A stretch of 64,000 bases of DNA from an uncultured Oscillospiraceae bacterium (GTDB lineage: Bacteria; Bacillota; Clostridia; Oscillospirales; Ruminococcaceae), in contig CAKSPH010000011.1 of NCBI GenBank assembly GCA_934481355.1, forward strand, positions 1-64,000, read 5' to 3'. The position numbers and the translations under genes are program-made. Below the pieces are notes generated by a model. That model was given only the letters and a program-made list of their open reading frames with translations. It did not search any database and was not told the DNA's origin. How positions within the stretch are numbered: position 1 is the stretch's first letter; every line of letters begins with the position of its first letter. Below are positions 43,505 to 51,626 of this stretch, piece by piece.

Positions 43505-43540
43505 AAAACCCCGCAGGAATCGGTCCTGCGGGGTAATTTT
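43505..43540. terminator. Bidirectional terminator between alr and the two-component kinase
   Basis: CCCCGCAGGA and TCCTGCGGGG pair; T-rich DNA follows on the plus strand and AAAA precedes it, so both convergent genes can use it. Confidence 0.8.
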
Positions 43541-45029
43541 ATTTCTTTTCGTCAGGATCCGCGGAGCGCTTCATCAGCCTGATCGACTGCCTCTGCGGCT
43601 CGGGAGCCGGCTGTTCATGATATTCAGGGGCTTCGAACCAGAATGTGCTCCCCTTTCCTACCTCGCTGTCGGCGCCATACCTGAAGCCGTGCTGTTCAAG
43701 TACGTTCTTTACTATCGACAGACCTATTCCGCTGCCCATCTTGGCGCGCTTGTGAGTCTTGTTGCGCTCGCTGACCTTGTAATATCTGTCCCAGATGTAC
43801 GGCAGGTACTCCGGCGCTATGCCGTCGCCGTGGTCTGTGACCTCAAAACGGATAAGACCCGGCTCCCTGCGGTACAGACGGACAATGACCGTATTGTCGT
43901 CTCCGGTATATGTGACCGCGTTGTTTATCAGATTGTATACCACCTGCTCCAGCTTTGTGATGTCGGCGTTTATCATTATGCCGTCCTCCGCTTCGAGCTT
44001 GATGATTATACCATCGTTCTCCTTGAGTATATCAAAGCGCGATATCACGCCGGAAAGCCTGTCCGAAAGGTCAAACACGGACATATTCATTTCAGTTACG
44101 CCCGCCTGAAGCTTCGACAGGTCAAGGATATCGTTCACCAGCGATGAAAGCCTGTCCGTTTCGTCGATTATGACTTTCAGATGCCGCTCGCGCTTCTCCG
44201 GATTGTCGCCGGAGAGGTCGCGTATCATCTCGGCGTATGCCTTTATCATCGTCAGCGGAGTGCGCAGGTCGTGGGAGATATTCGCCATAAGCTCGCGGCG
44301 CAGGTCGTCGGATTTCGCTATCTCCTTAGAAGCGTCCTCAAGGGTCGCGGCGAGCTGCTGTATCTCGTTGAAGTCGTGCTCGTCTATCTTCGCGTCAAAT
44401 TTTCCCTGAGGGAGCTCCTTTGCGTGCCTGTTGATGTTGATTATCGGGTTTGTTATCTTGTTCGCAAAGAACAGCGACACGAAGATAGTCAGCATCATTA
44501 TCAGCAGTGCAACGAACAGGAACTGTCTGCGGAATATCGCCACGGTGGTTCCGATTGGCTGAATGTAGTTGCAGATAAAGATGTACGCTTCCGGGTCGTC
44601 TTGGCTGCCGATGTAGGTGCACATCATGAGTACGCTGTTGTCCTCGCGCTCATCACGGAACTGCTCGTAGTACACGCCCGTATCGGAATCAAGAGCCGCC
44701 TGCTGATATTTGGTTTTGGAGAGCTGGGACAGCGACTGGCTGCCGCCGAGGTAATCCACATATCCGACGTTGTACGGCGTGGATATCTCGATGTACATTT
44801 TATTCTTGCGCGCCATTGAAGTGACTACGGTTCCGAATTTATCGTCATCTCCGACCGTCCAGCTTGCCTTGATGTATGCCACTGCTTCCGCTATCTCATA
44901 GGTTTTCATCCATTCGTAGAATATCGGGAAAAGCACTATCAGGAAAACATAGGTAAATACCAGCATCGCGAGAACTATTGCTTCGAAACGCACCCATACG
45001 TTAAATTTGATACTCCTGAGTATCTTCAT
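43539..45029 (-). CDS. Sensor histidine kinase
   Basis: A 496-aa membrane kinase: TM1 at about 15-40 (IVLAMLVFTYVFLIVLF), an outer sensor of about 130 residues, TM2 (FLFVALLIMMLTIFVSLFF), HAMP (NKITNPIININRHAKEL), HisKA with NISHDLRTPLTMI, and HATPase with N-box YNLINNAVTYTG and G-box GSGIGLSIVKNVLEQHG. The start is ATG at 45029, sharing one base with the regulator's stop; a TTG at 45032 is less likely. A Pro/Glu/Arg-rich tail follows. The ligand is unknown. Confidence 0.94.
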   Translation of the reverse strand: MKILRSIKFNVWVRFEAIVLAMLVFTYVFLIVLFPIFYEWMKTYEIAEAVAYIKASWTVGDDDKFGTVVTSMARKNKMYIEISTPYNVGYVDYLGGSQSLSQLSKTKYQQAALDSDTGVYYEQFRDEREDNSVLMMCTYIGSQDDPEAYIFICNYIQPIGTTVAIFRRQFLFVALLIMMLTIFVSLFFANKITNPIININRHAKELPQGKFDAKIDEHDFNEIQQLAATLEDASKEIAKSDDLRRELMANISHDLRTPLTMIKAYAEMIRDLSGDNPEKRERHLKVIIDETDRLSSLVNDILDLSKLQAGVTEMNMSVFDLSDRLSGVISRFDILKENDGIIIKLEAEDGIMINADITKLEQVVYNLINNAVTYTGDDNTVIVRLYRREPGLIRFEVTDHGDGIAPEYLPYIWDRYYKVSERNKTHKRAKMGSGIGLSIVKNVLEQHGFRYGADSEVGKGSTFWFEAPEYHEQPAPEPQRQSIRLMKRSADPDEKK

Positions 45030-45712
45030 CAATCCGCCTCAAACTTATAGCCCATTCCCCTGAGCGTTACGATATAGTTGCGGTACGGACCGAGGTTGTT
45101 TCTGAGCATTTTTATGTGCGTATCAATCGTGCGGTCGTCGCCGAAGAAATCATAGCCCCACACCTCTTCGAGGAGCTTGTTGCGGGTGAGCGCTATATTC
45201 TTGTTGCGTACAAGGTAGAACAACAGGTCGTACTCCTTCGGGGTGAGGTTTGCCTTTACACCATCGATATAGACATCTCTGGAGGTAAAGTTTATCTCCA
45301 GCCCGCCGAACTTCACGGTTTCAGGTGCGGGAGAAGCGGGAGCCTTCGCTGCGGAATTGCGCTTCACGATGGCGTTTACGCGCGCCATGACCTCCTTGGG
45401 AGAGAAAGGCTTTACAACATAATCGTCGATTCCCAGTTCAAAGCCGAACAGCTTGTCGTACTCCTCGCCGCGGGCTGAAAGCATGAGCACCGGTATCTGC
45501 TTTATCTTGCGTATCTCCTTGCAGGCAGAATAGCCATCGAGCCTCGGCATCATTACGTCCATGATGATTATGTCATAGTCGTTGTTCTTGACCATCTCGA
45601 TAGCCTGCATTCCGTCGCACGCCTCAGATACCTGATGCCCTTCAAACTCCGCGTACTCCTTGATAACCTCGCGAATGTTCTCCTCATCGTCAACTACCAG
45701 TATTCTGTACAT
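45029..45712 (-). CDS. OmpR-family response regulator
   Basis: A 227-aa regulator: receiver domain with DDEEN, phospho-Asp in DIIIMDVMMPRLDG, LSARGEEYD and VVKPFSPKE; then a winged helix with LTPKEYDLLFYLVRN and DRTIDTHIKMLRNNLGPY. ATG at 45712 follows AAGGAG; the in-frame extension upstream to 45826 lacks a site. The winged helix resembles those of PhoB/YycF-type regulators; targets are not known. Confidence 0.94.
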   Translation of the reverse strand: MYRILVVDDEENIREVIKEYAEFEGHQVSEACDGMQAIEMVKNNDYDIIIMDVMMPRLDGYSACKEIRKIKQIPVLMLSARGEEYDKLFGFELGIDDYVVKPFSPKEVMARVNAIVKRNSAAKAPASPAPETVKFGGLEINFTSRDVYIDGVKANLTPKEYDLLFYLVRNKNIALTRNKLLEEVWGYDFFGDDRTIDTHIKMLRNNLGPYRNYIVTLRGMGYKFEAD

Positions 45713-45874
45713 ACATTCATCTCCTTGAAAACATCTCAAATGGTTTCTTTTCACAATAGATTTTTCTGCTAAAAGCTGGCGCTCCTGCGAACGCCTGCTT
45801 TGTATGACATAATCATTATACTTCACAATTATGACGGCGGTGTGAAAAGCCGCTGAATTTTACCTGTGCAGCTG

Positions 45875-46978
45875 TCAGGAATCCTGTATTTCTCCGAAGA
45901 AATGCACCACGTCGCCCATCATTGCCGCCACAAAATCCGGTCTGCCGGTATCATATGAGGCAATGAACGGAGATTTCAGAGTTACCGTGCCGTAATCGCT
46001 GTTTGCCGCCGGAAGCGTTATCGTTACCGTTACCCTGCCGTGCTCCTCAGTCATTGAGAAGCTGCCGCCGCTGACGGAAGCAAAGCGCTTGATTATCGGG
46101 ATACCGAATCCAACGCGCTGATAGCTGAAATTCAGTTCCTTTCCTCCGGAAAAATCCCGGCTCGCGAACATACTGCTGTCATTAGTTATCCGGAATTCCA
46201 CGAAACTCCTGCCGCGCTGTTCCCTGCGGTAGACCGCAAGTATGGGCTCGGTGTCCTTCGGAGAATACAGCAGCGCGTTCTGAACAGCGTTCACAAGCGC
46301 CACAACAGCCCTGCGGCTGTCGGCGTAGATCCTGAGGTCAAGCGGCTCAGTCAGCACCTCTATCCGCCTGCCGCATTTTGCAAGCGCCGCATTGCACCGT
46401 TCCGCAAGATTCACGACCAGCTCGCCCGCGTCTATGACCGTGCCGTTCTGGTTCTGGTAAAGCATATTCGCGTATTCAAACGCGTTCCCGCAGACTGCCG
46501 ATATATTCGACATTGCGCCCTCGATTGCGAGGACCTCAGCCAGCTTTGCATAATCGCGGTTCTCGGAAAGCCCGACGCGCAGCCGTGCGGAGCTTGTCCA
46601 CACCGCGGAAATGTTCATCTCCACCGCATTGTACAGCGCAAGTATGTCTGACGGGCTGTCGGTGAGTTCCTCTATGTGACGCGCGGCTTCTGCGGAGATA
46701 AGCTCGCAGATGTACGCCACGCTTTCGCCGATGTCGTTCTTTATCGGATAGATCCGGCAGCAGGAAAACTTGTCGTCCTTGTAGAACGAAAATTCCATCA
46801 CTCTCCCGAGTGGCTCAGGGACCGTTCCGCGGATATACCCAAGCAGGCTTTCGCCCGGGCGGAACCTTCCGTCCGGAGAAAAGGCGCAGCAGAAGCGGTT
46901 ATCAAGGCACACCAGAGGGTTTTCTCCTGAAAGCATAGCCAGATAGGGCTTATAAATTTCATTCAGAGCGGGTTGCAT
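45875..46978 (-). CDS. Histidine-kinase-like ATPase without a clear phosphoacceptor
   Basis: A 367-aa soluble protein whose C-terminal half is an HATPase_c fold: N-box VVALVNAVQNALLYSPKD, weak G1 region ITNDSSMFAS and G2 VGFGIPIIKRFASVSGGSF. The N-terminal half suggests a PAS-like domain (LLGYIRGTVPEPLGRVMEFS). No typical HisKA H-E-x-x-x-P motif was found in the middle helices, and there are no TM helices, so it may be a degenerate sensor or an anti-sigma-type kinase. GGAGG precedes the ATG. It sits downstream of pepF in the same direction. Confidence 0.7.
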   Translation of the reverse strand: MQPALNEIYKPYLAMLSGENPLVCLDNRFCCAFSPDGRFRPGESLLGYIRGTVPEPLGRVMEFSFYKDDKFSCCRIYPIKNDIGESVAYICELISAEAARHIEELTDSPSDILALYNAVEMNISAVWTSSARLRVGLSENRDYAKLAEVLAIEGAMSNISAVCGNAFEYANMLYQNQNGTVIDAGELVVNLAERCNAALAKCGRRIEVLTEPLDLRIYADSRRAVVALVNAVQNALLYSPKDTEPILAVYRREQRGRSFVEFRITNDSSMFASRDFSGGKELNFSYQRVGFGIPIIKRFASVSGGSFSMTEEHGRVTVTITLPAANSDYGTVTLKSPFIASYDTGRPDFVAAMMGDVVHFFGEIQDS

Positions 46979-46988
46979 TGCGCCTCCA

Positions 46989-48785
46989 TCATTTCATAAG
47001 TTCTTCCATCTCGTCTATGAGCTCGCCGAACAGCTTCAGCGCGTCAGTTACCGGCTTCGTGGAGGTCATATCGACTCCCGCGCCCTTTAACAGCGAAATG
47101 GGATCCCTGGAGCAGCCGCCGCTCAGGAATCCGATATAATCCTTAACAGCGGGAGCGCCCTCGTTAAGAATGCGCTGGCTCAGCGCGATCGCCGCAGAGA
47201 ATCCGGTCGCATACTGATAAACATAGTAATTGTAATAGAAGTGCGGAATACGCGCCCACTCCATATCAAGATCGTGATCAATAATTATATCCTCGCCGTA
47301 GTAGAGCAGATTCAGCTTTCTGTAAAGCTCGCAGAGGACGTCGGCGGTCAGGCTCTCGCCGTTTTCGGACATCTCGTTGATTTTCAGCTCAAACTCAGCG
47401 AACATTGTCTGGCGGTAAAGCGTGGTACGGAACTGCTCCAGAAAATAATTTATGAGGTAAGCACGGCGCTTCTTGTCGGTCGTGGTTTTGAGAAGGTGCT
47501 GCATGAGCAGACTCTCGTTGCAGGTGGAAGCCACCTCGGCAACGAAAATCACATAATCAGCATATACCACCGGCTGGTTCTTGTTGGACAGATAGGAGTG
47601 GATGGCATGACCCATCTCATGAGCCAGCGTGAACTCGCTGTCCAGAGTGTCCTTGTGGTTCAGCAGGACATACGGGTGGACCCTTGCCCCGGCAGAATAT
47701 GCGCCGCTGCGCTTTCCCTCGTTCTCGTAAACGTCTATCCAGCGGTTGTCCATGCCCTCCTTGAAGATAGCGCGGTAGTCCTCGCCCATCGGCGCAAGGG
47801 AGTCGTAAACCTCCTGCTTCGCCTGCTCGAACGGTATCTTGACCTCGATATCGCTGACGATGGGCGCGTACAGGTCATAAGCGTGGAGCTCGTCAACGCC
47901 GAGCAGCTTCCTGCGGAGCTTCACATACTTATACATATAGTGCATATTCTCGTGAACTGCCTCGATCAGCTGCTTGTAAACCTCTGTCGGGACCTCGTTT
48001 CCGTCAAGCGCCGCCTGTAAGGAGTTATCATACCTTCTCGCCCGCGCGCGGAACGTCAGGCACTTCACCTGGGAAGCAAGCACAGCCGCAGAGGTATTCT
48101 TGAAGCCCTCGTATACTCCGTAAAGACTTTCGAATGCGGATTTTCTCAGTTCGCGGTCGGTGGAGTGCATGAGCGGGATATAGCTTCCGTGGGTTACCTG
48201 ATGCTTGTTTCCATCCTTGTCAGTCGCGTCCGGGAATTTCAGGTCTGCGTCGTTGAACATGGAGAATATGGTGTCCGGAGAACCCGTCATCTCGCCGGTG
48301 AGCGCCATTATGCGCTCCTCAGCCTCGGAGAGGATGTGCGCCTTTCTGCGGCGTACTCTGTCGATGCACAGGCGGTAAAGCTCCATTCCGGGCTGCTCCT
48401 TAAAGAAGCGCTCCATGGTTTCGTCATCTATCGAAAGTATCTCCGGCGTAACAAACGCGGAAGCTCCGGATATCCCGACGAACAGCATTTCAAGACGGCT
48501 CACCATATCCTGATACCTGGATTCGCGGGTGTCCTCGTCATTCTTGCGCTGGGCGTAGTTTATCAAGGACTCCAGCACGACGGTCATGTCGTCGTCCGTT
48601 CTGAGGTATTCCAGAAGCTTCGCAGAATCAGTGCAGAGCTTCCCCTTATATCCGGATACGATTTCAGCAAAGCCCTTAGCCTTGGCGAAATCCTGCTCCC
48701 ATGCCTCGTCGGTGGGATAGATATCCTCGATTGCCCACTTATCCTCTGCGGGAATGTCCTTTCTCTGGGGGATTCTTTCTGACAT
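46989..48785 (-). CDS. pepF: Oligoendopeptidase F (M3 metallopeptidase)
   Basis: A cytosolic zinc peptidase of 598 aa cleaving short peptides. TLAHEMGHAIHSYLS carries HExxH with the later Glu ligand in FVAEVASTCNESLL. The M3B signature regions PYVLLNHKDTLDSEFTLAHE and YYNYYVYQYATGFSAAIAL are present. ATG at 48785 follows AGGAG at good spacing; a TTG two codons earlier is unlikely. It is followed by the kinase-like gene with a 10-bp gap. Confidence 0.95.
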   Translation of the reverse strand: MSERIPQRKDIPAEDKWAIEDIYPTDEAWEQDFAKAKGFAEIVSGYKGKLCTDSAKLLEYLRTDDDMTVVLESLINYAQRKNDEDTRESRYQDMVSRLEMLFVGISGASAFVTPEILSIDDETMERFFKEQPGMELYRLCIDRVRRRKAHILSEAEERIMALTGEMTGSPDTIFSMFNDADLKFPDATDKDGNKHQVTHGSYIPLMHSTDRELRKSAFESLYGVYEGFKNTSAAVLASQVKCLTFRARARRYDNSLQAALDGNEVPTEVYKQLIEAVHENMHYMYKYVKLRRKLLGVDELHAYDLYAPIVSDIEVKIPFEQAKQEVYDSLAPMGEDYRAIFKEGMDNRWIDVYENEGKRSGAYSAGARVHPYVLLNHKDTLDSEFTLAHEMGHAIHSYLSNKNQPVVYADYVIFVAEVASTCNESLLMQHLLKTTTDKKRRAYLINYFLEQFRTTLYRQTMFAEFELKINEMSENGESLTADVLCELYRKLNLLYYGEDIIIDHDLDMEWARIPHFYYNYYVYQYATGFSAAIALSQRILNEGAPAVKDYIGFLSGGCSRDPISLLKGAGVDMTSTKPVTDALKLFGELIDEMEELMK

Positions 48786-48807
48786 ATACAAACTCCTATC
48801 TAAAAAA

Positions 48808-49365
48808 TCATTTCATTCTCTTGGAAATCTTAGGTTTCAGCACTTTTTCGTAGAACGGGTAAAACAGCCCCAGGAAAATATCGTAAAGCACGAATGCCAC
48901 CGCCCCGAATCCAAGCAGCACCCATTGTCCGTACTTTCCGAATTCGCCCATGTCCTCAAGAAGCTGAGACATACCGAACAGGTAGATCAGCACAAAATAG
49001 CATGAAACAGCCGCTGCGGCATATATTCCGAGCTTCGCGCCCCAGCGCAGCGCGAACACCTTTATTTTTACAAGGTACTGCCGGACTATCGGGTACCAGC
49101 CGAGCAGGAAAACAAACATCATGCTTGCCTCGTAATTCGCGGTGAACAGCATTGTAAGGAGCCCGACTGCCGCGTAGCTCACCAGGCCGTACCTTATGCC
49201 GAGCCGCTCCCTTATCACCCATATCAGCACCCCGGCGACTGCCGGGCTGACATATTCGAAGCCGGGAATCATTCCCAGGCAGAACATCAGCGCAAGCGCA
49301 AGTCCGCTCATTATGCCGCACAGGGACACGATATAGGCAATGCCCGGGGTCTGTTTCTCAGCCAT
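48808..49365 (-). CDS. Multi-pass membrane protein (185 aa), possibly ECF S-component-like
   Basis: Not firmly recognised. It contains about five hydrophobic helices (SLCGIMSGLALALMFCL, VAGVLIWVIRERLG, a third around AAVGLLTMLFTANYEA, a fourth around AAAVSCYFVLIYLFG, a fifth around LLGFGAVAFVLYDIF) and a basic C-terminus. Its topology and Gly-rich first helix resemble small substrate-binding S components or DUF2232-like proteins, which is only a suggestion. It overlaps the tyrA-like gene by 8 bp, so the two are coupled. Confidence 0.75.
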   Translation of the reverse strand: MAEKQTPGIAYIVSLCGIMSGLALALMFCLGMIPGFEYVSPAVAGVLIWVIRERLGIRYGLVSYAAVGLLTMLFTANYEASMMFVFLLGWYPIVRQYLVKIKVFALRWGAKLGIYAAAAVSCYFVLIYLFGMSQLLEDMGEFGKYGQWVLLGFGAVAFVLYDIFLGLFYPFYEKVLKPKISKRMK

Positions 49366-50221
49366 TCAGCGCCTTCTCCTGACCGTAGTATTTCATGCTC
49401 TCTTCCTTGCGCTCCCTGCCGACCTTCAGGAGCTCCTTCAGACGCGGCTTGTCGTCGTCAACCATTGCGTCGCGGTATTCCGTGAGCTTCTCAATTATCG
49501 TGTTTATCTCAAACAGAAGCGCGTCCTTGTTGCAGAGGAACAGGCTCGACCACATTTCCTCGTTGAGCTTTGCAACTCTTGTGAGGTCAAGGAAGCTTCC
49601 CGCAGAAAACCCGTCCGCGCGCAGGAGCGACGGACTCTTGACATAAGCGTTGGAAACAACGTGAGCAAGCTGCGATGTGAACGCGATGTTGGTATCGTGC
49701 TGCTCTGCGGTGGCAATTACGACCTGACCGAATCCCATGCAGCTTCCCAGCGTTGAGATAAGGTCTATCGCTATCTGCGGGGTGCTCTCAGTCGGGGTCA
49801 GGATATAGCTTGCCTTGACGAACATATCCGCCTTGGAGTAATCAAATCCAGAGTTCTCCGTGCCTGCCATCGGGTGCGTGCCGAGAAAGTAAACTCCCTT
49901 TTCATCAAGGATCGGAGTGCAGCCGTGAACCACATAGCCCTTTACGCCGCCGACGTCGATCACGATCGAACCCTTGCGGAAACGGTCAGCGTTGCGCTTT
50001 ACGAACTCCACCGTAGGAACCGGGTACAGCGCGATTATCGTAAGATTAGCCTCGCCTAAGCGGCTCTCATCGATCTCCTCGTCGATAGCGCCCTGCTCCA
50101 GTGCCTTGCGGACGGTTTCCCTGTCCGTGTCTATGCCCATTATATGGTGGAACGTGTTCGCTTTCAAGGCCTTGCAGAACGAACCTCCGATAAGGCCAAG
50201 ACCTACTACTGCTATATTCAT
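49358..50221 (-). CDS. tyrA: Prephenate dehydrogenase
   Basis: An NAD(P)-dependent enzyme converting prephenate to 4-hydroxyphenylpyruvate for tyrosine. The 287-aa product has the Rossmann motif AVVGLGLIGGSFCKAL at the start, IVIDVGGVKGYVV, the substrate motif FLGTHPMAGTENSGFDYSK, and AFTSQLAHVVSNAYV. It lacks the ACT domain of longer homologues. AAAGGA precedes the ATG. Confidence 0.93.
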   Translation of the reverse strand: MNIAVVGLGLIGGSFCKALKANTFHHIMGIDTDRETVRKALEQGAIDEEIDESRLGEANLTIIALYPVPTVEFVKRNADRFRKGSIVIDVGGVKGYVVHGCTPILDEKGVYFLGTHPMAGTENSGFDYSKADMFVKASYILTPTESTPQIAIDLISTLGSCMGFGQVVIATAEQHDTNIAFTSQLAHVVSNAYVKSPSLLRADGFSAGSFLDLTRVAKLNEEMWSSLFLCNKDALLFEINTIIEKLTEYRDAMVDDDKPRLKELLKVGRERKEESMKYYGQEKALNG

Positions 50222-50307
50222 ATTTTATTATGTCCTTTCAGGGGTATATTTTTACAGATTATATTTTATCACAATTACGGAAAAAATTCAACCACTTTCA
50301 CTAAAAA

Positions 50308-50335
50308 AGCGGCGCACATTACTGTGTACCGCCTG
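50308..50335 (-). terminator. Terminator of the DHH gene
   Basis: GCGGTACACA-GTAA-TGTGCGCCGC on the minus strand followed by six T, just past the stop at 50340. Confidence 0.8.
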
Positions 50336-50339
50336 TATG

Positions 50340-51377
50340 CTATTCAAGGTCCATGGTTTCAGTGCTTTCCTCCACCGGGATCTCCCGGGGTTCCTCTGCC
50401 TTGGGACGGAGCTTGTCGATCACGTCAAGGAACAGATTCTGAATTACGCGGTTGAACTCAATGCTGATATCAAGAATTTTGCTCTCCTCTGCGAATCCAC
50501 CTGCCATGGAGCGGTGACCGCCGCCGGAGCCAACGTCCTGAAGCGCCTCTGCCGCGATAGTACCGGCGTTTAGTTCGTCCAGCTCGGAGCGTATTGAAAA
50601 TTTGAAGCCCTTTTCTCGTCTGGAATAAACCACCGCAAAAGTGACTACATCGAGATTCAGAATAAAGTCCGAAACGGTCGCCACAAACGCGTCCGCGCAC
50701 TGGAAATTCAGGAACGCGAAAGCTACTCCGTTGTAAATGTCAATGTTCTTCATTGCGTCAACGAACGCTTCCAGCTCGTCGTACTGTATAACTCCCGACT
50801 GGAACTTGCGTATAAGCTGATTATCCGCCCGCGGGAAAAGATAACGGTACACGTCGATATCAAGCCCGGTCACACCGCGGGTGAAATCCGCCGTATCCAT
50901 CTTCAGGCCGTACAGCAACGCCGTTGCAACGTCCTGCGGCATATCTATCTTGTAAGACATATAATAGTCCGCGATAAGGGTGGCACAGCTCCCGACCAAG
51001 CGGATATCCTTATATTTGTAATCAGCCGGACAGAATGTGGGGTGATGGTCGATACAGGCTACTTCGTCTCCAACCAAATCAAGAATGTTTGCGTTGCCTT
51101 TCTGGGAATCCACCGTGATGATATAATCCTCGCTGGTCATGTCAGTGAGGTCAGAGGCAACGACCATTTTTATTCCGAACTCTGCTACCATATTCGCCGT
51201 TGCGGTGCGCTCTATATTGCCATGGTGACATATAGTGGTAGGTATCTTGAAGCGCTCAAGAAGCACCTGAAGTCCGTAAGCGCTTGCGATAGCGTCAGGG
51301 TCGGGGAAATTATGGGTCTGTATAAAGACTCTGTGACCCTTCAGCAGGGTTATCAGCTCGCTAAGTTTCGGGGACAT
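50340..51377 (-). CDS. DHH-family phosphoesterase (NrnA-like)
   Basis: A 345-aa manganese phosphoesterase of the DHH/DHHA1 family. DxDA is in NFPDPDAIASAYGLQ, the DHH motif in VACIDHHPTFCP, and the DHHA1 glycine motif in VGSGGGHRSMAGGF. Family members (NrnA/Orn substitutes and pAp/c-di-nucleotide phosphatases) degrade short RNAs, pAp or linear dinucleotides; the exact substrate is not decided here. AAGGAGG precedes the ATG. Confidence 0.9.
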   Translation of the reverse strand: MSPKLSELITLLKGHRVFIQTHNFPDPDAIASAYGLQVLLERFKIPTTICHHGNIERTATANMVAEFGIKMVVASDLTDMTSEDYIITVDSQKGNANILDLVGDEVACIDHHPTFCPADYKYKDIRLVGSCATLIADYYMSYKIDMPQDVATALLYGLKMDTADFTRGVTGLDIDVYRYLFPRADNQLIRKFQSGVIQYDELEAFVDAMKNIDIYNGVAFAFLNFQCADAFVATVSDFILNLDVVTFAVVYSRREKGFKFSIRSELDELNAGTIAAEALQDVGSGGGHRSMAGGFAEESKILDISIEFNRVIQNLFLDVIDKLRPKAEEPREIPVEESTETMDLE

Positions 51378-51596
51378 CGCGGGTCCTCCTTATTCTGTCA
51401 GGAAAATTCCGGTGGGACTCTGTTTCCGCACCATTGAATTTATTTTACCACATTACCTAAAAAAAAGCAATAGTTTTTTCGCAAAATTTTCACAAAAGTT
51501 TGTTCATTTTATATACAACAGCCGTTGTGTAACGTAATTTGTTACATTTTTGAACGTACTACAGGTCAATGACATCTGCCTTGATTCAATCAGAAA

Positions 51597-51620
51597 TCCC
51601 GGGCAGAGAACTGTCCGGGA
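51597..51620 (-). terminator. Hairpin after the third histidine kinase gene
   Basis: TCCCGGGCAG and CTGTCCGGGA form a 10-bp stem (one G-U) directly after the kinase stop. The T-tract on the minus strand is short. Nothing else was recognised in 51378-51596. Confidence 0.6.
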
Positions 51621-51626
51621 AAACGT

